Shown here: positions 60,126-64,000 of the stretch, in pieces
How the letters are laid out: each line of letters opens with the position of its first letter
How positions within the stretch are numbered: the first letter of the stretch is position 1
DNA from: Archaeoglobus sp. UBA230
GTDB taxonomy: Archaea; Halobacteriota; Archaeoglobi; Archaeoglobales; Archaeoglobaceae
NCBI GenBank assembly: GCA_002507545.1
Contig: DAVR01000030.1
Coordinates: forward strand, 1 to 64,000
Reading direction: 5' to 3'
DNA length: 64,000 nt
Made by a program: the position numbers and the translations under genes
Notes under the pieces: generated by a model
The model's input: the letters and a program-made list of their open reading frames with translations, nothing else
Database searches by the model: none
What the model was told of the DNA's origin: nothing

Positions 60126-60507
60126 CGAGCAATACCGGCTTCCTTGAGTTCACCAGCACTTGCTCCGTAGTTTCCCTTAAAATTCGTCTTCCCTCTATCT
60201 CAACCACACCGCAACCCATTACTATCATGTCTGCGTTCAGCTCTTCCGCAACGTCAACAATGTCCTCAGCGGGTGTCTTACCTCTGATGAGCATCCTTTT
60301 CGAGGCCTTTACACCACTTTTCTCAGCTATTTCCACTGCCTTCTCCAGCAGTCTTTCCCCCCTTCGTATGTCCTCAAGAGTCGTTTTGTTTCCTCCAAAC
60401 AAGGAATGAACGACAACTATTTCTTCACCACTGTCTTTTGCCATCTCTATAGCCTTTTTCAAAGCTCTAAATCCCAAGTTCTCATCAGCAACCGGAACAA
60501 CGATCAT
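60118..60507 (-). CDS. UspA-family protein
   Basis: The 129-residue protein has the universal stress fold, with IVVPVADENLGFRALKKAIEMA and the GKTPAEDIVDVAEELNADMIVMGCGVVEIEGRRIL region. The ATP-binding GxxG-9x-G(S/T) motif is degenerate, so it may not bind ATP. The ATG overlaps the livF stop by 4 nt, placing it last in the transporter operon. It converges with the nuclease gene, overlapping by 8 nt. Confidence 0.88.
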   Translation of the reverse strand: MIVVPVADENLGFRALKKAIEMAKDSGEEIVVVHSLFGGNKTTLEDIRRGERLLEKAVEIAEKSGVKASKRMLIRGKTPAEDIVDVAEELNADMIVMGCGVVEIEGRRILRETTEQVLVNSRKPVLLVK

Positions 60508-61157
60508 GTAAGTACCTCCATCTCTACTATCTCTCCCCTCTTTATCCCGTAAATCCTGTCCACAATGTCTTTAACGTGAGTTGCATTCGACTCTGCCATT
60601 AAAACCGAAATTCCCTCTTCCTTGAGCTCTAAAATGCCAGAAGCGAGCCTTGATCTCACTACTGGAGCCAGACCCTCTAAAGGCTCATCAAGAAGAATCA
60701 GTCTCGGGTCTGCTGCCAAAGCCCTCGCAACGGCAACCATCTTCTGCTGTCCACCACTAAGCGTCATTGCAAGACGGTGAGTCTGATCTTTGAGTTCAGG
60801 AAAGATTCTGAAGACTCTTCGCTTCACCTCTTCTTCATCCACCCCCAGCATCCTTGCAGGGAAGAGGATGTTGTCTATAACGGTGAAATCCGGATAAAGC
60901 CTTCTATCCTCAGGCGCATAGCCTATGCCAAGTCTGAACCTTTCGTGTGCCTTCATCGAAGTTATATCTTTGCCTTTAAAAACGATTCTCCCCGAAATCA
61001 CAGGCAGAATCCCCATTATACTCCTCATCGTCGTTGTCTTTCCAGCCCCATTTGGACCGACAATACAAACGATCTCAGCTTCATCCACTTCCATTGAAAG
61101 GTCCCTCAAAACTGGAACCTTTGCGATATTCACGTTTATCTTGTCAAGCTTAAGCAT
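60504..61157 (-). CDS. livF: Branched-chain amino acid ABC transporter ATPase LivF
   Basis: The 217-residue ATPase has Walker A VGPNGAGKTTT, signature LSGGQQKMVAVARAL and Walker B LILLDEPLEGLAP, the LivF form. With LivG it drives uptake through LivH/LivM. The protein is slightly shorter than bacterial LivF. Confidence 0.95.
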   Translation of the reverse strand: MLKLDKINVNIAKVPVLRDLSMEVDEAEIVCIVGPNGAGKTTTMRSIMGILPVISGRIVFKGKDITSMKAHERFRLGIGYAPEDRRLYPDFTVIDNILFPARMLGVDEEEVKRRVFRIFPELKDQTHRLAMTLSGGQQKMVAVARALAADPRLILLDEPLEGLAPVVRSRLASGILELKEEGISVLMAESNATHVKDIVDRIYGIKRGEIVEMEVLT

Positions 61158-61166
61158 AAAACCACC

Positions 61167-61898
61167 TCAATCTCCAATTAAAATCCTTCTGACCTCTTCA
61201 TCTTCCAGAACTTCCTTTCCTCCCTCTTTCAGGATTTTACCATCGTGCATGACCAGTATTCTGTCTGAATACTCTGCAACAATGTCCATGTCGTGCTCAA
61301 CAATCACGGCGGCAATTTTCCTCTCCTTCAAAACCTCTGCTATTGTCCCCATGACTTGATCCCTCTCCTCCAAGCTTATTCCAGAGGTAGGTTCATCCAG
61401 CAAAACGAGTCTTGGTTGTAAGGCGAGAGCCATTGCCACATCAAGCAGCTTTCTGTGTCCATGGGGAAGCTCAGCAACAAGTTTAAGAGGGATTGAGAAG
61501 ATTTTAAGTAATTCCATTGCCTCCTTCCTCGCCCCCTCAAATTTGTCAACAGTTCTATGAAATATCCTTGAGTGCCCGTTTCTCGACAAAATGGAGACTA
61601 AAATATTGTCTAAGGAGCTTAAAAACTCATAGACCATCGGTATCTGGAAACTTCTACCAATTCCAAGTTTTACTCTCTGATGAGCAGGTAGCTTTGTTAT
61701 ATTTCTCCCCTCAAAGTATATCACTCCAGAATCAGGTAGTAAAGCTCCTGAAATGAGGTTTACAAGGGTTGTTTTCCCACTTCCATTGGGGCCGACAACT
61801 GATACAAACTCTCCATCCTTGATCTCCAACGAAACACCGTCAACTGCATGAACTTCACCGAAATATTTCTTAAGACCCTCAGCCTTTAAAATCCCCAT
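61167..61898 (-). CDS. livG: Branched-chain amino acid ABC transporter ATPase LivG
   Basis: The ATPase has Walker A VGPNGSGKTTL, the LivG insert region (AHQRVKLGIGRSFQIP) and Walker B LVLLDEPTSGISLEE; the signature is replaced by ELPHGHRKLLDVAMAL, as usual for LivG. I start at ATG 61898 (MGILKAEGL), behind AGGTGAT and 8 nt after livM, instead of the frame start at 61919 inside livM. Confidence 0.95.
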   Translation of the reverse strand: MGILKAEGLKKYFGEVHAVDGVSLEIKDGEFVSVVGPNGSGKTTLVNLISGALLPDSGVIYFEGRNITKLPAHQRVKLGIGRSFQIPMVYEFLSSLDNILVSILSRNGHSRIFHRTVDKFEGARKEAMELLKIFSIPLKLVAELPHGHRKLLDVAMALALQPRLVLLDEPTSGISLEERDQVMGTIAEVLKERKIAAVIVEHDMDIVAEYSDRILVMHDGKILKEGGKEVLEDEEVRRILIGD

Positions 61899-61906
61899 GT
61901 TATCAC

Positions 61907-62836
61907 CTATCGTCTCCATAACAATCTCCTTTCAATCTCACCCATTATTCCAAGCGGAACGAATAGCACAATTCCGATTATTATTATTCCAGCCACCATA
62001 TACCAGTAAATCAGCGCAGATGACACGAAGGCTTTGAGATACGTGAAAACAAAGGCTCCCACAACAGGGCCGGTAAAGCTCGTGAATCCTCCAAGTATAG
62101 TCATTGCAACCAACTCTCCCGATCTTGTCAACCCAAGAACGTCATCAGGAGATATCTGTCCGAGGAAGAGAGCATAGAGAGCCCCTGCCATCCCCGTGAA
62201 CACTCCAGAGACGATGAAAGACCCAAGCCTGTATTTGGTTATAGATATTCCCGCAAACCTCGCTCTCATCTCACTATCTCTTATGGCCTGCAATGTTAGG
62301 CCAAATGGGGATTTCAGGATTATTCTCAGAGTCAGCATGCTTGCAAAGAAGAACACAAGGATGAGGTAGTAAAACTCCGTCACTGAAGCTATTTCTTTAC
62401 CAAAGAGGTAGGTGTCATAAATCCTGATTCCATCATCACCACCTGTTATTGGCCTCAGTTTATGGGCAAGAGCGTAGAAAAGCGATGCTAAAGCAATTGT
62501 AAGCATCGTGAAGTAAATCCTCGTATGTCGGACGCAGATGAAGCCCACCATAACTGCAACAACAAAGGATGTGGCTATGCTTGCTGGAAACAGTATTTCG
62601 ATAGCTGTTATGTCGTAGTGCTTGATTAAAAGCCCGACGGTGTATGCCCCTGTACCGAAAAAGAGGGCGTTACCGAAGGACAGCAGCCCGGTGTAGCCGA
62701 GAAGGACATTTAAAGCCAGTGCTGAGATGCCAAAGAGCAATGCCAGTCCTGTCAGGTAGGTAGGATACTCCCCTACAAAGGGCACGATGAAGAGCAGAAT
62801 CGCTATCACAGCGTAAAGTATTCTGAAGTCTCTCAA
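61907..62836 (-). CDS. livM: Branched-chain amino acid ABC transporter permease LivM
   Basis: The 309-residue membrane protein has about nine hydrophobic helices and the LivM marks LLGYTGLLSFGNALFFGTGAYTVGLL and MTILGGFTSFTGPVVGAFVF. It forms the translocation path with LivH. It overlaps livH by 4 nt. Confidence 0.94.
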   Translation of the reverse strand: MRDFRILYAVIAILLFIVPFVGEYPTYLTGLALLFGISALALNVLLGYTGLLSFGNALFFGTGAYTVGLLIKHYDITAIEILFPASIATSFVVAVMVGFICVRHTRIYFTMLTIALASLFYALAHKLRPITGGDDGIRIYDTYLFGKEIASVTEFYYLILVFFFASMLTLRIILKSPFGLTLQAIRDSEMRARFAGISITKYRLGSFIVSGVFTGMAGALYALFLGQISPDDVLGLTRSGELVAMTILGGFTSFTGPVVGAFVFTYLKAFVSSALIYWYMVAGIIIIGIVLFVPLGIMGEIERRLLWRR

Positions 62837-63696
62837 TGTTCAACACCTCCGAACAATCCGCTTGGTTTCACTATAAGCACGGCAATCATGATGACGTAAA
62901 CGATTGCAAGCTCTATTGCGGGAAACATAGATATTCCGAAGGACCTGACAAGGCCAATAAGAAGAGAAGCAACAAGAGCTCCTTTTATGCTCCCTAAACC
63001 TCCAACAACAACCACAACGAGGCCGATAATGAGCATATCAATGTCCAGCCCGATCCATGCTCCAGTGACGGGAAGCATCAACCCACCACCAAACCCTGCA
63101 AGGAAACAACCGAGGAAGAATGTCAGAGCGTAAACTCTGTTAACGTTCACACCAAAGGAGCTTGTGACTTCCTTGTCAAAGGATGTGGCCCTTATTATCA
63201 TTCCAACCTTAGTTCTGAAGAGCAGATACCACAGTACAACTGCGAGAATGGCAGCAATGGCTATCAAATAGATGTTGTAGAGAGGCATTGTGTAGCCCGC
63301 TATGGAAACAGTCCCAAGCCTAAAAGTGATAGTCGGGTCAGAGATTGGCATTGTGCCCCAGCCTATTCTGAATACGTCAATGAAGACGAAGATCATGCCA
63401 TAGGTCATTAAAAGTTCGAAAAGCTCTCCCCTACCATAAACTCTACTCAGCAAGCCTCTTTCAAAGGCCATTCCAACGCATCCAGCCAAGGCACCTGCTA
63501 TGAATGGAGAAGCAAGGTAAAGGATCGTATCCTGAGAAAACCTTGTTATTGAGTAGGCAATGTATATCCCCAGCAGATAGAAGCTTCCGTGAGAAAAGTT
63601 GACGACTCTGAGAATTCCAAAGATTATCGTTAGCCCAGTTGCCACCAAAAAAAGGATGGAAGCGAAAATCAAACCATTAATTATCTGGGGGATCAT
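62833..63696 (-). CDS. livH: Branched-chain amino acid ABC transporter permease LivH
   Basis: The 287-residue membrane protein has the LivH marks GLTIIFGILRVVNFSHGSFYLLG near the start and VVGGLGSIKGALVASLLIGL near the end. The TTSFDKEV segment (as ATSFDKEVTSSFGVNV) is the usual cytoplasmic loop. Its start lies 9 nt after the substrate-binding protein gene. Confidence 0.95.
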   Translation of the reverse strand: MIPQIINGLIFASILFLVATGLTIIFGILRVVNFSHGSFYLLGIYIAYSITRFSQDTILYLASPFIAGALAGCVGMAFERGLLSRVYGRGELFELLMTYGMIFVFIDVFRIGWGTMPISDPTITFRLGTVSIAGYTMPLYNIYLIAIAAILAVVLWYLLFRTKVGMIIRATSFDKEVTSSFGVNVNRVYALTFFLGCFLAGFGGGLMLPVTGAWIGLDIDMLIIGLVVVVVGGLGSIKGALVASLLIGLVRSFGISMFPAIELAIVYVIMIAVLIVKPSGLFGGVEH

Positions 63697-63705
63697 TCTA
63701 CCACA

Positions 63706-64000
63706 TCACCATGTGGCCACCCAGTCTGTTCCCTTCGTAAAAGCTGGTGGTTCGTGCTTTTCCGGAGGCAGTATTAGCTTGTTGTTCGGGTCGAAGATGT
63801 AGGCAAATTCTACGCCTTCAAAAAAGCCCAAGGTATCTTTGACACATACTCCACACTCGACTGGCCAGAGAACCCTGTGATCCTCCCCCCTCATGATACC
63901 CTCCCCAAAGGGGGTCGGTATCTTGTCGAGGTTCTCCATGGCATCTCTTATTTCATCCCTTGTTGGAAACTCTCCCTTCTCCTCGTAGGCCTTCTCGACC
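63706..64000 (-). CDS. ABC transporter substrate-binding protein LivK-like, C-terminal part
   Basis: The frame runs past the window edge; 97 codons and the stop are present. The visible part includes YEEKGEFPTRDEIRDAMENL, a GVEFAYIFDPNNKLILPPEKHEPPAFTKG segment and the end DWVATW. Position before livH and the tail fit the periplasmic-binding-type receptor of this ABC class. The ligand cannot be judged from this part; amide or urea receptors (Fmd/Urt types) use the same operon plan. Confidence 0.75.
   Translation of the reverse strand, partial: VEKAYEEKGEFPTRDEIRDAMENLDKIPTPFGEGIMRGEDHRVLWPVECGVCVKDTLGFFEGVEFAYIFDPNNKLILPPEKHEPPAFTKGTDWVATW

Overview
This window looks like the chromosome of a hyperthermophilic sulfate- or sulfite-reducing euryarchaeon of the order Archaeoglobales, close to Archaeoglobus. 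The signs are TATA-box promoters with many leaderless starts, archaeal information-processing genes (SRP54, RNase HII, ATP-dependent DNA ligase, Spt4, Rpo7, S24e, S27ae, Kae1, archaeal dUTPase), archaeal tRNA-Gln and tRNA-Glu, and a heat-shock operon HSR1-cdc48-hsp20 arranged as in A. fulgidus with its palindromic operator. No rRNA and no CRISPR array is present.

Layout. 1-5.9 kb is a core block: AIM24-like protein, ligase-SpoIIM-DtdA operon, leaderless SRP54-RNase HII, tRNA-Gln. 5.9-12.0 kb is an AT-richer accessory island directly behind the tRNA. It is built from four paralogous winged-helix (HxlR-like) regulators, each the first gene of a minus-strand cassette with a different cargo: a pentapeptide-repeat membrane protein with a pore-like tail, a DUF3800 protein, a RelBE-type pair and a HicBA pair. 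Between cassettes lie divergently oriented, orphan ribbon-helix-helix genes; two share an 84-bp identical 3' end and one is broken. This modular array is the best candidate for an undescribed system.

12.2-29.1 kb is a catabolic and electron-transfer locus. It has a TAXI-type TRAP transporter, a TauE/SafE permease, a FadR-type GntR regulator, a two-subunit UxaA/SuyAB-like lyase, a two-subunit class I fumarase-type hydratase, succinate dehydrogenase/fumarate reductase A and B, a Tat-exported ferredoxin-like protein with an NrfD-type membrane partner, a LarA-type nickel racemase with all four key residues, and a DUF1847 protein. Facing them on the plus strand are an SdhC-like anchor, an SdhD-like anchor fused to a triheme cytochrome c tail, an Ldh2-family 2-hydroxyacid dehydrogenase and an MFS carrier. 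Together they suggest uptake and oxidation or racemisation of a 2-hydroxy acid, malate and sulfolactate being the two leading guesses.

29.3-39 kb returns to core genes: tRNA-Glu, the heat-shock operon, dUTPase, SWIM, DUF2150 and DUF5611 proteins, a lipoprotein glycosidase, and the conserved rpo7-spt4-dephospho-CoA kinase-S24e-S27ae-kae1 operon. 39-46 kb holds a secreted small protein, a tubulin/FtsZ-like GTPase domain without a C-terminal half, an Lrp regulator, a fused 3-hydroxyacyl-CoA dehydrogenase/enoyl-CoA hydratase, and a polyhydroxyalkanoate operon (phasin-like protein, PhaE, PhaC, PhaJ-like). 45.5-50.9 kb has small ligand-binding proteins, a radical SAM/SPASM enzyme, a DNA-binding regulator, riboflavin (RibD-type) and molybdenum cofactor (MoaA, MobA) genes. 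An IS110-family element sits at 50.9-52.1 kb, right against the promoter of mfnA. 52.2-60.1 kb carries mfnA, hisC, an AK6-type kinase, S-adenosylhomocysteine hydrolase, an HdrD-like Fe-S protein, a DUF432-MscS pair and an ATP-cone/Mrr-type nuclease. 60.1-64 kb is a minus-strand branched-chain amino acid type ABC operon (LivK, cut by the window edge, then LivH, LivM, LivG, LivF and a UspA protein).
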